From: Berberis thunbergii
Taxonomy: Eukaryota > Streptophyta > Magnoliopsida > Ranunculales > Berberidaceae
Assembly: GCA_003290165.1 (NCBI GenBank)
Contig: QNQO01000543.1
Span: 248,001-312,000 of the forward strand
Length of the DNA stretch: 64,000 nucleotides
Reading direction: 5' to 3'
Translations under genes and position numbers: made by a program
The notes under the pieces: generated by a model
What the model was told of the DNA's origin: nothing
The model's database searches: none
Seen by the model: the letters and a program-made list of their open reading frames with translations, nothing else
Shown here: piece by piece, positions 33,641 through 46,950 of the stretch
Position numbering within the stretch: position 1 is the first letter of the stretch
How the letters are laid out: the number at the start of each line of letters is the position of its first letter

Positions 33641-34309
33641 TTATGCAGTCGATTTTTGCTCACTGCTTTGACCTTGACATACTGACCTGCACAAAGAATG
33701 CACGTGAACCACGGATCACCGTTGTTGTGATCGATGACGCTCCGATGCTAAAGTCAGATAAGGATCCGAAAAATGCATAATATTATAAACAGAGAATTTG
33801 TAGTGTACCTTAGCTTACCAATTTCATGTCTTATTTATAGTACTAGAGTCCTGGTTCTACTAGGCCATCAGTGGCGTAGTTTAGGAAAGAAGATCTTTGT
33901 GGAGATTCTTACCTAATTAAAAGATGTGTTGTAAAGGAAAGTTTTCCTATTAGACTTGTGCTCCTAGATACGCGGGAGATAGTTCTCAATCAAAGTGTAA
34001 TTCATTGATAGAAGTTTTCATGTGCGACGTATACTCTGGTATTTGCTTCTTATTTGGAAGCAAAGTGCAACTGTCTTGCCTATCTGAAGCTGATTCTCAA
34101 GATACTTGCCCTAACAGGGGTTACGAGTATTGAGGATAGATGCGAGACATGTGGGCTTAACATGCTGTAATGATTTGGATTCGTCTGACGGACAATATTG
34201 TGCTGGCTTGGACTGGATCAGTGATGGGCTGATGCTTGGGTCCATAATTTCTCGAGATCATCATGACACATGTACGGTATAAAATATAGATTGTTTTGGT
34301 GTGTCATCA
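33641..34309 (-). repeat. Gypsy I 3' LTR
   Basis: 669 bp. It matches 46969-47654 and the single LTR at 58095-58752. Confidence 0.9.
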
Positions 34310-34560
34310 GTTACTCCCCCGAGTTATCGCATCAGTTCACTAAGTCTCTTATTGAAAAGATACGTCACCCATGATGATCGAGTATGAGTCTTTGCTTGAG
34401 TCGCGCACTTCATTAATTATGCATCGGTTCAGTGGAGAAGAGGCGAAAAACCAATCCCTATTTAGATCTTCCTTTCTACAGAGATTGACACTTTAATTTC
34501 CTTGCTTTTATAGATTCTGCTTTGTTCGTCTTTTGATTGAAAACTTGTTCACCTTTTTTC

Positions 34561-36938
34561 ATGGCTCGCCAAAACCATCTTGATGATGAGATTCTAGCCA
34601 AGGATCTCCAGTTCTTTGAAGATAGGTCGATTTCGAATCAGGCTTTGCTGAAATTTGAAAGACGTTTAGGATTCCAGAAGACCTGCCATTCTATGCTCTG
34701 AATGATGATCAGACGTAGATGTTTCCTCCGGAAGGGTTCGTCTGTTTGCACCGCGAGATACTTCAAATTGGAGTCCATTTTCCCGTTCTTGACGAGATCT
34801 AGGGCTTCTTAGATTTTTTTTTTTTTGGAATCCCTCCTGCCCAGCTAATACCCGATGGGTACAAGATTATCCTTCTTATTTTGATTAAAGTGAAGGACGT
34901 TGGCGTCTGCGTGATTCCACGGGTGATCCAGTTATTGACTTCTCTTCGACTGAATGAACATGTCATTTGCAAGATGACTTTGCTAGCTTGCTTCAGAAAG
35001 TTTTTGGATGACTTCAAGTTCTAGTAGAAGTATTGCTTCTTGGCTCCTTTGAGTTCGAAGTACTTCAACTTCAAGGGTCATCCGCTTGAGCTGAAGTTCA
35101 AGCCACTACGTAAGTACAACTTCACCCATTGATTTCATTGCATCAATTGTATGCTAATCATGTGTGTTTCTTTTTGTATGGAGGTTCCCCACCACTCATC
35201 TTTCTCCAAAGAAGCAAGACACTATGAAGGCATTCCGCGACATGCCGAAGATGCGTGTGAAGGCGTTGTATGCCCTACTAACTTCAGCCACAGTGAATTG
35301 TGGACCAACTGACACGTAGCCACCACTCTTTACCAAACGATGAATGTTAAGTCTGAAGGTGGAACCCCTTCCAAAAAGAGAAAAACTTCCAAAGTTAAGG
35401 CTCGTGTTTTGTCTGACACGGAAGGGCTTTCTTAGACGCTTGCCTCATTTGTAAGTTCAAAGAGGTCTCGCGCTGGGATCGAGCCAACTCCCAAACAATC
35501 TGTTTCAGTGAATGAGGAACGCGAAACTGACCAGCCTGCTAGGGCGGAGGCTGAAGTATCTGGCTGGGAGAATGACCATTTGCGATTAACAGAGGTTGAG
35601 GATGCGTCAAATCTGAGTACCAAGATGACTGGAGCTTCGAGAAGCTGATGCTGGATGCTGTGGTGACTTCTACTAGTGTTGACCAATCTAGAATCATTTT
35701 ACTGGAAGATTCTGATGAGGATTCACATGAGGTCCCAGAGTTCAATTGCTTTGTTGGTGAATCGTCTGGCAGTGGTCTCGGTAGCGCAGGGCATCCCCGT
35801 TGGACAGTTCGCTTCATTCTCTTCCTTTGGATGAGGGCTTGGGTGCACTGGCAACTACAAAGGGCGACGTTGGCATAATTTTGCATTCGGGGGAGCTCCA
35901 TCCAGATGCACAGATAAGTTTGTTTGCACGGGATGTAGTGAAGATGAGCAATCAAGCCTGTCACCAGGAGGTTGACTATGCTTCAAGGAAGCACATAAGC
36001 AGACGCTATAGCTGATTGATGAACCACACTCCAAAGCTCGAGGAGGATAAGATAGAAGGGCGTATGAATAAGGGTTTGAAGCACCTTATACTGTGGATGT
36101 CTCATTTGAGCCATGTTGCCATCGCTAGGACGGAAATTGAGGCAGCTCATGAGAGGTGTACACCATGGAGCATGTCTTCTCGACTATGCAGAAGTTGTAT
36201 TTTGATGCACTTTTTGAAATTGAGCTACTGAGGAAGCAGATTGAGGAGAGGAAGTTGGAATAATCAACCGTTGTCATCGAGACTCATAGGGTTTGTCTGG
36301 AAGCTCTCGAGTCTGATTTAGCAGAGGCAGTGTCCGCGAGGGACAAATTCAAGCAAGAGTTCAATCTGATTCACTGTGATCTGGAGGTTGCGCAGGAAAC
36401 TGCGGCTAAGATATGCTCTGAGTTTTAGTCATTTGCTGAGGAAAACACCATGAATGAGGTTGAGTGGGTTGCCCAGTTAGAGGCCGACATGGAATTCATT
36501 GCTCAAGCGAGGAAAGCTGCAGACCAACTTCTTCTGGAGCAACATGAGCTCAGCACGGTTAAGAGTAGCATGTCTATGGAGTAGTCTCACGTTGATGTGC
36601 TGACTGGCAAGCTGGAGTTATTGGAGGGTGAACTTGCTGAAGTAAAGGCGCACAAGGAAAAACTTCTCAAGGCACATGGCAAGTGTGATTTCTGTTGGAT
36701 TGTGCATGGGAGATTAGAGCTGCTAACATAATGAAGGAAGAACATCCGGATTGGGACCTTGCATTTTATAAGAAAATGTCTTATGCAGACTTCAGAGTGG
36801 TCTATATATGCGTCATCAGAAGAAGAGGGTGATCCGGATCATGACGCTCAGATTGAGGCGCCTAAGGATACAACTCCTACTCCTTCCCCTCTTAAGTTTA
36901 GTTTTCCTGTATATGTACCCCCGCCTGATGAGGAGTAG
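34561..36938 (+). pseudogene. Antisense ORF of Gypsy I (gypsy-type putative transposase domain, coiled coil)
   Basis: Runs against the element's sense strand. It starts MARQNHLDDEILAKDLQFFE, then in a shifted frame EDLPFYALNDDQ, MFPPEGFVCLHREILQIGVH, IPPAQLIPDGYKIILLILIK; this matches the plant domain named 'putative gypsy type transposase', found in an antisense ORF of some Tat-lineage elements. An apparent intron lies at about 35109-35184 (gtaagt ... tatggag). The middle and end are Glu/Lys/Ala-rich and heptad-like (LESDLAEAVSARDKFKQEFN; KLELLEGELAEVKAHKEKLL), so a coiled coil is likely. It ends KFSFPVYVPPPDEE and TAG at 36936. Several stops and frameshifts. Function of this protein is unknown in the family. 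Confidence 0.75.
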
Positions 36939-37384
36939 ACTTTGTACACTTGTACCTTATTTGTTTCAACTATTAATGTGAATATGTTTATTTTGAGTAC
37001 GCCTTGTACCCGCATTGTGCTCAGTCTCCCTGTCGCGCACTTTTTATTTTGCCTTGTCGTTTTACTTTTGGCACAGGTCTGGTTGGATTAGCAAGAAGCC
37101 GAATGGTCTGTCTGTTGTTGCGAGTTTGACCATTTATGTCGCGAATGATTTGAATTGTTCTTCTATGAGGTCTCATAATCATTGTCGCTCGTTTACATCC
37201 AATAGTGGGTGTTCTGCGGATGGGTTGGCAGTGAGCTACGCTACCTAGGTCGTAGCTCATCCTCAAGCTAACATTCCGTTTAGCATCTGTCCACATGTTA
37301 GCGGGTTGATTTTTGAGTTGGCGCTGAGAATAAAATGTTGGACTGTGTGAGCGTAAAGACGCTGCTTGAGCTATAATTTATTTC

Positions 37385-38030
37385 AGTGACCACTGTTTTA
37401 AGAGGGAGTGGTGAGTCATTGACATCAGCCGGGGCTGATAGAGCTCCCACTTTCTAAACCATCTAACCCTCGCGAAACGGTTTACATGTTTGGGATGTGA
37501 GAATTTGTCGATCATGGTCTGTTGAAGAGCGATGATCCCGTAGCTAGCTGTTGATATCAGTTCGGGACTGACTAGGCCCCCACCTTCCAAACCATTTATA
37601 CCCGCGCAAAGCATACTACAAGTTTGGGACTAGGGGATTCAGTGACATTGGTCTGTAAAAGAGCAGTGGTCCCGTGGCAAGCCATCATAATTAGTTCGAG
37701 ACTGACTAGGCTCCCACCTTCCAAAACATCTATACCCGTGCGCATCGAGCTACAAATTTGAGAGTTTTTTTTACAATCACGGTCTGTAGAAAAGCAGTGG
37801 TTTGTGGCAAGCGTCGGCATCAGTTCGGAACTGACTAGGCTCTCACCTTCCAAACCATCTACACCCGCGTGGAGCGAGCTACAAGTCTAGGAGTTGGTAA
37901 TTCAACGACCATGGTTTGTAGAAGAGCAGTGGTCTCGTGGCAAACCGTCGACATCAATTGGAACTGACTAGGCTTTCAATTTTCAAACCATGTACACCGG
38001 CGCTTAGCAAGCTATAGGTTCGGGGTTTGA
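37385..38030 (-). repeat. Tandem array of ~130 bp units in Gypsy I
   Basis: About five units. The anchor ctgactagg falls at 37568, 37702, 37831 and 37964, with a diverged copy at 37436 (spacing 129-134). Units also share gtagaagagcagtggtc, ccaccttccaaaccat and cgagctacaagt. A further degenerate unit may lie at 38150-38230. Tandem arrays near the 3' end are known in Tat-lineage elements. Confidence 0.85.
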
Positions 38031-38239
38031 CCAGAAGTTGTCGTCGTCAGTCGTCACTAGCTAGGCTTACATGACTTGGTTCGGCGACCCCTAGATAACG
38101 AACATGGAGAGAACCCTCTATTGTCCATGAAGGGGGCAACGGTCACGGGCGAGTCGTCGTCACCAGGCGTAAGAATGCTGATTAGACTCCCACTTCTTAA
38201 GCCATCAACGTTCGTATAGGGTGAACTAGGCGTCGGGAT

Positions 38240-39900
38240 GAACCAAAAGATGTCATCACCAGCCGAAACTGACTAAACTTGCCTGGTTAGGCAGGAGCTC
38301 TGCCTGTTACGGGCGTGTGATCCTACATTCGTAGGCAGAGTGCATCATGCGGATGGTTTCCTTTTGAAGAAACAGGAGCACCTTAAATCAGCTGGTGATA
38401 TGCAGGGGTGATTCGTGTGTCAAAAGTGATTAGGGTTTCTAATGCTCGTATCAGGCACGTGGTAGAACATCGCTTGAATAGTGGACTGAGCCCATGAGCC
38501 CGTAAAGGAAGAGCTAGGGTTTGTCGTAGGATCAAGATGTCATGTGTACAACGTAGATTGCATGGTGATACGCATACAGCGTAGATCACAAGACGGTTGA
38601 GTATCGGTTACTCCCCCCAATTAATGGGGTTGTGTGCAACATCATTAATTGGATGAACGTGGTCCTATTCGGTTTCCTTGGGAGTCATCATCTCCTCGTT
38701 TTCCATACGGTATTCAATGTTGTCAGTCAATATTGAAATGCCTATTTGGTGAACCACTATGCCTATATAATGGTGTTTCTTCATCGTTGTAGGCATTATC
38801 TTCCACAGAGCGCACCTCTTCAGATGCTATTACTCAAAGAATATGCTTTTGATTTTTCAAAGGCTAAAGGGAGATATCCATTGCTGGAGTCTTCGAATGT
38901 TCTGATATTTGCGCTGATGAGTCATGATAAGACTTGCTATTATGCGTAGTCACATGCTCAGGGTGAGCATCCAATTGGTTTGCTGAGATCTTGTAATTTC
39001 TTCTCGTATTGCGTATAAGAAGTACAAACTTCCTTTCCAAGGGACGAGTCTGTCGTTTATGTGCTAGTGCCCTGTCGGTTCTTTGAACCGTCTAGTTTCA
39101 GAGATAATACCAGCAGCCAACCTTGGAGTGATTGTTTTCCTCCCTTCCCAGCTAGCTCAGTATTGTTGTTATGTTGGAGTTCATGATTGCGGGGCGGGGT
39201 GGAGTCAGACATAGCATGTCGGAGTGGGCCACTGACTTCTAGATGCCCCTTTCATCCCTCCGCGAGAGGGTGCAGCCGATCTGTTTCAACCTGATACTTG
39301 TCCCAAGTTTTTCTAGTTGAGCGTATCGAGCATGTGAGTTGGCTGTAGCTTCAGTTGGCGTTTTGTGGGCCCCTAGTTGCTGATTTTGTACCACCTCATA
39401 CCATATTTGAGGGGTGTGTCCTTAGAAACATTGAATTTGACGCGTTTTTTCATCCTGCTCTCGCTCATGGCAAATCATTTTCGGAGAAGTCACGAAGTCC
39501 CCTTTGGGTACCTTTGTTGTTGCTTATGAGTCTTCTTCTGGAATCAGACTATATGTCGCATCGAATTCATATGCTTGTAGTTTGTAGTCTTTTGTACTCG
39601 TCTCTGGGTGATCATTGTTACATCTTTCTAGTAATCAATAGAGTGTGTTTGTGTAATTCTCTTTTATTTTTTAAATTATTGCAAATCACATAAGCTCCTA
39701 AGAATTAAAACTCTACATTGACTATGAAAAAGAAACTAAACAACTGAATAGACTGACTGTTTGCAGAGAGAGGTCAACCGGCCTTGAAGTGAATTCACCT
39801 GGCCCTTTCTGGATCGTTAGTATCTTCAGCGAGCTACTAAGTTTCGCTGACGCCATTGAGGTTACTGAAAAATAAACCTTGCGTGGGAGTTTCCTTATGC
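38240..39900 (-). other. Gypsy I internal region where pol would be expected
   Basis: 1.6 kb between the protease and the tandem array. It shares sequence with 54541-55900 of Gypsy III, so it belongs to the family and is not a later insertion. No reverse transcriptase, RNase H or integrase motif was found in it on either strand. Open frames (for example + strand 39355-39693) are not recognisable. Confidence 0.6.
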
Positions 39901-39912
39901 GCTAACTGATTG

Positions 39913-40688
39913 TCAAGGAGTTGTGTTTCTGCTTGCACTAACCTCTCCGCTTTGTCGAGTTGAAGAGCGGATTGCTCTTCTGATACTTGAATGTTCTCCA
40001 CTGCTAAGTTGAGCCACTGTTGTTGGGATTTTGTCTTTATGTAGGTAGAGTGACTCTTCCACAGTTACTGAGTCTGGCTCCTGCTCAACTTGCCCTGTGG
40101 GCTCTAATTGGATTTGGGAACATTTTATTTGTTTTAGTGTAACATAATGGCAGCCTTGTGTTGTTGGTTGGTCCCCGCGAATTGTCCCCTCCGAGTGGTT
40201 TGTGGTATATTTGACGCACTGGTGAAGGGTGGAAACTACTGCTTCCATCTGGTAATGCCACTGTCTTCCCAGGATGAGGTTAAGGTAGACGGCGTGTCCA
40301 CCACCATGAAGTCCAAGAACATGACCTTTCTTAGTTGTGGCTCTCATGCCACTATTGCTAACCTTATTTTTTCGATAAGAAAACATTTATCTCAACTGAA
40401 TCCAATCAGCGGGTAATCGGAGGATGTCAGGTTATTTTCATTGTGGTCCTTACTACGGAACGCGTTGTAGAACAAGACGTTTAGGGAGTTTTCTGTATCC
40501 ACCAAGGTCCTCTTCACTTCCCACCTTGTGATAGAGATCGAAATGACGAGTGTGTCATTGTGCGGTGCGCGGTCGCCTTCGAGGTCCATGTCTTTGAAAG
40601 TCAAGAGGGGATGGGGTTTTGCACCCTTGAGTAGTATACACGTATGTCCTCGTCTGCGAGCTGTGTCCACATTTCTAGTAGAGTTCAC
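39913..40688 (-). pseudogene. Gypsy I aspartic protease remnant
   Basis: Two frames. 40688-40392 contains FKDMDLEGDRAPHNDTLVIS, WEVKRTLVDTENSLNVLFYN; the protease active site (usually LVDGGSS or LVDTGSS) reads LVDTENS. 40386-39913 gives [40 protein letters not shown], the end of the protease fold (ILGRPWL in relatives). The protease would cut Gag-Pol. Active-site change and frameshift indicate loss of function. The frame after it does not enter a reverse transcriptase. Confidence 0.75.
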
Positions 40689-40710
40689 TTGCGGGACTTA
40701 TTTTACTAGT

Positions 40711-42502
40711 TGATGCACTATTTTAGTAGCACACAACTTAATACATTGCTTTGTGATTGTAGTATAGAATAAGTGGGGATCGTTCTAGGCCAGGGATTAG
40801 AGGGCTTGTCAATTAACAATAATAATAATTAAACGCCAACTAACAACCTAATTAATTAAATAAAAGGGGATTGGATTTTCTAAATTAAACTATGAAAATA
40901 ACTACGAAAATTACTGTAAAGATAATAAACTAAAGGGATGGCAAAGATGAGAAATTTGCTAAGGGTTTATCTCCACAGACCAAACATATGCTTATAAATC
41001 AATCTTCAATAATCACTTGCTAACTCGTGAGAGACAATGCTCAAGACTAACCGTGACCGCACTGCATTAATCTTATTATTTTCCAAGTTCATTGAATTAA
41101 ACTAAGCGTCGCTTTCAAACTATTCTTATCATGCTATCTAAACATGAATCACAAGTTAAATAACAATCTAAGATCATTAAGTTTTGTGGAAAATATGAAC
41201 ACTGACTAGGCAATTACAAGTATGATCAGCATCTTGTTCTTGCCTAGGTTTTTACTTAACCTTACCAACATTCCTTGGTATTTACTACTTGTGAATACTG
41301 GATTATAACAATTAGGTGAAACTCTCCTATACTCTAGCCCCAGATCCTAGCATGCTTACTAAGTTGGCCACCTTAACAAACATACAAAGAAAAGTTCTCT
41401 ATAAAGCAGTTAAGCAAAACACAATCACTAATACCAAGGAAGATTAAATTCAATTAATTTATAAAGCACATGTTCGAAGTTTCGAATCCACCCCTAACTA
41501 AGAGAAGTTTAGCTAGAGATATTAATTATATTTGAATAACAATACATAATTAATATCAAACTAAAAATAAGATAAAGAGATTAGAAATAACGTTGTCGCC
41601 TGTGCGTGATGGTACTGAGTGGAAACTGGGGTGCGAATAGTGTGATATATCTTCCTTCACCTTCCTACGCGATGTGCTCCTTTGCGATCTGCTTACTTCT
41701 CCGCTTCTTCAGTCTCTGCTCCAATGAGAAGAGGATGTGAGTGAGGGGGATGGTGATGAAGGCGAGAGAGGAAGATCAGGCGAGTGGCGATAATCAGGGA
41801 GGATGTCGACTGCTTGAGTGAAGATAGGACGACGAAGGGCTGTCGCGAGGAGGAAGGATCTGCGAGAATGGGTTTTGATTTGGTTTAGGGTTTGTTGTGG
41901 AAGTCGTGAATGTGTTGGGTGTTAGGAAGGAAAAGGAGATGATGGAGGTGGCTAGGGTGATGAACTGAGACAGAGATGGGGGACGATAATGGTTGCGGCT
42001 GTGGATGAGGACGGTGACGATGGGTGATGATGGGTTCAGGACGATGGCTTGATGGTTGTTGTGAAGGAGGACGACGGCTGCTGTGGGAGGATGTGTGGCT
42101 TGCTGCGCGGTGGATCGTGAATGCGAGTTATTGCTGGATGGATGTGAAACAGGGAGGAATTGCGGCTGTAACGAGGGTTAGGGCTTGTTGTGGAGGCTGT
42201 GGAGGTTGTGGATGGATGGATGGATGATCTCTCAAAGCCAGGTATCGTCCCCTTTTTATTCTTGTTTTCTTCTTTCTGTGGTTTCCTTGTTGGTGCGGGT
42301 TCCTTGTTTATGTGATTTCCTTGCTTGTTTGATTTTCTTATGCAATTAGTATTTCTAAATTGCCAATTTGCTTTTATTTTAAAATATTGTAATTGGAAAC
42401 CTACACAAACATGAAAATAGCGATTAGTACCATAATTAACAGGTAATAGCTAAAAATATATAGAAATATGGTACTAAAAATAGCCGAATTATGCCCCTAT
42501 CA
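40711..42502 (-). repeat. LTR (left) of nested element II
   Basis: Ends cccctatca. It contains a G-rich segment (41730-42230) open in one frame on the + strand; the same frame occurs in the other LTR but lacks coding features. Confidence 0.85.
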
Positions 42503-43719
42503 AATTCACCCACACTTATCTTTTGCTAGTCCTCGAGCAAATCCAAGAAACAAAAATAAAAGACTCAAATGACTCAATCTATACTTTCCAACATTTGTCT
42601 CAGAGATTTTCAACGAATCATGACATGTTAAGATTCTTTGTAAACACAAGATTAAATCCACATCATTCGAAAATTAATACACGTTCATAGCAATGATATA
42701 AAAATTCACAATTAAATCAATCCAAGTGACTGTGAAACTCAAGCTCGTGTCAAGAAGAATTAACCCACACTTGTTTTTCAACATACCTTGAACCACAATA
42801 AAGTATCTGCAAATCAAATTATGCTCCACTCTTTTTATTAGGTTAGGGATAGAAAATGGGGGTAATGATACAAAAGGCTTAATAACAGGCTCAATGGAGT
42901 TAACCTAAGGGAAATATATTATAGATAAGGCTTATTTGGCAATGGTGGAAACTAGGTGTCTTTATCATATCAAACATGTTATGCAATTCAATATGATGCT
43001 TTGAATGAAATTAATACAAATTCTAGTGTTTACTTATTAATTGTGAAAGCAATCCAAGTAGCAACCAAAGCAAACAAAATTGAGATCATGCAACGAATTA
43101 TTATTGGCAAAAGAAATAAAAGATGACTTAACTAAAAACTCTCAGAATCAAAAGAACAACAGACTCAAAACTCACATATGGGTTATAATGAGTTAAATTC
43201 AACTAAGCATGCTATGAGTACCAATTACTAAGTTGATTACATGTGAATTTGCATATGATGACCATGAATAAGCATTAACCAAAGAATAATATTAGATCTT
43301 AAATCATGTTTATAAATCATTTTAAATTCATGCAATTAAAAACCAAATCTCATCATTGTGTTGGAAAATATCCTAAGACTCAAAAAACCTATAAATTTTT
43401 TTTTTATGACACTAATACCAACAAAGAAAATAAAAACCAACAAATATTTTTTTTAAGGGAGTGACACTTTTTTTTTTCAAAATAAAACAATGTTTTGTTC
43501 CCCCCACACTTAAACGTAACATTCTCCTAAATGTTAATAGTTTATAGCACATGCAATGAAAGATTTAAACGCGGAAAAATAAACTAATAACAAACAAAAG
43601 CAAAAATAATGAAAAGAAAATAAAGGGATAAAGAAAGCAAATCTGATTGGGTTGCCACCCAATAAGCGCTTGTTTTAACGTCATGCAACCTGACGGTATC
43701 TCCAATTAATTTTCAGAAT

Positions 43720-45475
43720 AAGCGATATTTTAGTAGCACACAACTTAATACCTTGCTTTGTGATTGTAGCATATAATAATTAGGGATCGTTCTAGACCGG
43801 GGATTAGAGGGCTTGTCAATTAACACTAATAATAACTAAACAACAACTAATAACCAAATTAATTAAATAAAAGGGAATTGTATTTTCTAAATTAAACTAT
43901 GAAAATAACTACGAAAATTACTGTAAAGATAATAAACTAAATGGATGACAAATATGAGAAATTAGCTAAGGGTTTATCTCCACACACCAAACATATGTTT
44001 ATAAATCAATCTTCAATAATCACTTGCTAACTCGTGAGAGATAATGCTCAAGACTAACCGTGACCGCACTGCATTAATCTTATTATTTTCCCAAGTTCGT
44101 TGAATTAAACTAAGTGTTGCTTTCAAACTATTCTTATCATGCTATCTAAACAGGAATCGCAAGTTAAATAACAATCTAAGATCATTAAGTTTTGTGGAAA
44201 ATATGAACACTATCTAGGCAATTACAAGTATGATCAACATTTTGTTCCTGCCTAGGTTTTTACTTAACCTTACCAACGTTCCTTGGTATTTACTACTTGT
44301 GAATACTGGATTATAAAATTAGGTGAAACTCTCCTATACTCTAGCCCCAACTCCTAGCATGCTTACTAAGTTGGCCACCTTAACAAACATACAAAGAAAA
44401 GTTCTCTATAAAGCAGTTAAGCAAAACACAATCACTAATAGCAAAGAAGATTAAATTCAATTAATTTATAAAGCACATGTTCGGGGTTTCGAATCCACCC
44501 CTAACTAAGAGGAGTTTAGCTAGACATATTAATTATGTCCGAATAACAATACATAACTAATATCAAACTAAAAATAAGAGAAAGAGATTAGAAAGAACGT
44601 TGTCGCCTGTGCGTGATGATACTGAGTGGAAACTGGGTGTGAATAGCGCGATATATCTTCCTTCACCTTCCTACGCGATCTGCTTACTTCTCCGCTTCTT
44701 CAGTCTCTGCTCCAATGAGAAGAGGATGTGAGTGAGGGGGATGGTAATGAAGGCGAGAGAGAGGAAGATCAGGCAAGTGGCGATAATCAGGGTGGAGGTC
44801 GACTGCTTGAGTGAAGATAGGACGACAAAGGGCTGTTGCGAGGAGGAGGGATCTGCGAGAATGGGTTTTGATTTGGTTTAGGGTTTGTTGTGGAGGCCGT
44901 GACTGTGTTGGGTGTTAGGAAGGAAAATGAGATGATGGAGGTGGCTAGGGTGATGAACTGAGACAGAGATGGGGGACGATAATGGCTACGGCTATGGATG
45001 AGGACGGTGACGATATGTGATGATGGGTTTAGGACGATGGCTTTATGGTTGTTGTGAAGGAGGACAACGGCGGATGTGGGAGGATGCGTGGTTTGCTGCG
45101 CTTTGGATCGTGTATGCGAGTTATTGCTGGATGGATGTGAAACAGGGAGGAATTGCGGCTGTAACGAGGGTTAGGGCTTGTTGTGGAGGCTGTGGATGGA
45201 TGGATGATCTCTCAAAGCCAGGTATCGTCCCCTTTCTATTTTTGTTTTCTTCTTTCTGTGGTTTCCTTGTTGGTGTGGGTTCCTTGTTTCCTTGTATGTG
45301 TGATTTCCTTGTGCAATTAGTATTCCTAAATTGCCAATTTGCTTCTATTTTAAAATATTGTAATTGGAAACTTACACAAACATGAAAATAGCAATTAGTA
45401 CCATAATTAACAAGTAATAGCTAAAAATATATATAGAAATATGGTACTAAAAATAGTCTAATTATGCCTCTATCA
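43720..45475 (-). repeat. LTR (right) of nested element II
   Basis: Matches the left LTR throughout, with short deletions (for example about 18 bp near 44670) and a tandem difference near 45190. Confidence 0.85.
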
Positions 45476-45598
45476 CTAGTCTTCATCTGATCCAACATCG
45501 TAAAGGACATATATTATGCACGGAATCTCCTTCTCAATCTCCTTGACTGCCTTTTCTATGTCCCTGGGTCGGTCTTGTCACTTCTCTGAACCCAGAAA

Positions 45599-46894
45599 TT
45601 ATTTTAGCTTGCCCTTGCGAATCCAGTATTCGATCTCATACCTTAGACTCTTACAGTCGTTGGTGTCGTGGCTACTCTCTTTGTGGTATGAGCAATATTT
45701 GTTGTTGTCCCATTTGGAGGGGTCTTCGTGCTGTTTTGGGGGCCACTTCAGATCTTCCCAGTTTCTCATGGTTTTCAGGACCTCCGTTAAGCTAGATTCG
45801 AAAGGGGTTGTGGATGTGGATCCAACATAGTTGAAAGTTTTATCTGGCATGGCCCGTTCAGGGTCCAACCTGTTGTCGTTGTGTTTTCGCTTGTTCATTT
45901 TTCGTTTTCTCACCTTTTTCCCTCTTTCTTGTCCTATAAACAAAGGGTTTCTTCTCTACTTCAGTTTCTTTATTCGTTGTTCTCATCTTTTCCAAGGTGA
46001 TGTACCTCTGGGCACCCTTCAAGAGTTCTGCCATATCCAGGGGGTTCCAAGGTGAGGAAGTCGTAAAACTTTCTCTCTCTTAGACTCGCGATAAAAGTGC
46101 CACGACTGTGTTCGTCGTTGCAGCCATCATTGAGTGTCAGCTCGTCATTGACGCACGTGACATACTCTCTTAGTGTTTCATTAGATTTCTATCTCAAAGA
46201 GAGTATGTAATGTGGGTCATTCCTAACACGTTGGCTTCCGACAAAGCGCATCAAGAACTCCTTGGCTAGTGTCTTAAATGAGTCGATCGACTTTGGCGGG
46301 GGACTGTGGAACCATGTTAGTGCTGACTTCTTTAGGCTGGTAGGGAACGTTCTATACATCACCGACTCGGAACCTTCTTTGATCATCATAGAAATCGAGC
46401 TTTGGAGGTGTGAACTTCTTTGGAGGAGCCTCGTTCATGATGCGGTCTACGAACGGTGGAACAGAGAGGCGGTATAACACGTCTGGATCATGAGCTCCTC
46501 GGCGAATGAGGTTTTGCAAGGCAAGCATGTTTACCCTGAAGATCGGGTCTGCGTTAACTGCACTACCTTCTCTAGTCCAATGAGAACTAGCAAGGGCTTG
46601 ACTCTCTTGTGCCTATTCTATGTTGTCTTCCGGAGATTGGGGCATTTGCTGCTTCTGGTCTCCATTGGCAGGTGGAGGGTTTTGTTGTATGAGAGCCTCC
46701 ACTGCTTTGGCGATCTGTTGTATTTGTGATGACAACAAATCTATCCTGGGGTTTATCGTCGCTGCTACTGGCGCAACGATGTGAGCCTGGTGTCGGTGTG
46801 TTACCAGCACTGCTGAGAGTGGTGGTATAGCATCAGTCTAAGCGTTTAACGTGTCTCCTTATTTTCCATTGTTGCGTGATCTGGTGGTCACCAT
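45599..46894 (-). pseudogene. Gypsy I gag
   Basis: Starts at a likely ATG (46894-46892), MVTTRSRNNGK, with an early stop. Blocks: 46810-46613 (INPRIDLLSSQIQQIAKAVE), 46389-46189 (SLKKSALTWFHSPPPKSIDS, the retrotransposon gag core) and 45943-45599 (RMNWEDL-type region, with CSYHKESSHDTNDC, the modified zinc knuckle of plant Gypsy gag). Frameshifts and stops between blocks. The better-kept copy is at 57049-58020. Confidence 0.8.
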
Positions 46895-46950
46895 CTTCTT
46901 GTATTCTGAAGAGAGATAATGCTAGTAAAAGGTTAGGTACTTTGTCGTCC

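Larger units (their letters stand above)
40711..45475 (-). mobile_element. Nested non-autonomous LTR element II with long LTRs
   Basis: LTRs 40711-42502 (1792 bp) and about 43720-45475 enclose only about 1.2 kb. CTAGT flanks both outer ends (40706-40710, 45476-45480). On the - strand the purine tract gtgtgggtgaatt precedes the 3' LTR at 42503-42520, and inside the 5' LTR lie agcgcttattgggtggcaac and a nearby leader typical of plant Gypsy elements. The interior (42503-43720) is A-rich, with no gag or pol. Long LTRs with a coding-free interior fit a LARD-like derivative. The outer edge of the internal LTR (43717-43724) is diverged. Confidence 0.85.

Noticed and set aside
35432..35964. Overlapping frames on the - strand (84 and 141 codons)
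   Set aside because: They lie opposite the antisense ORF of Gypsy I and show no pol or gag motif.
42024..45385. Matching frames at 42024-42227 and 45017-45385 (Trp/Cys/Gly-rich)
   Set aside because: They match only because they lie at the same place in the two LTRs of nested element II; composition follows the G-rich LTR segment and no domain is visible.
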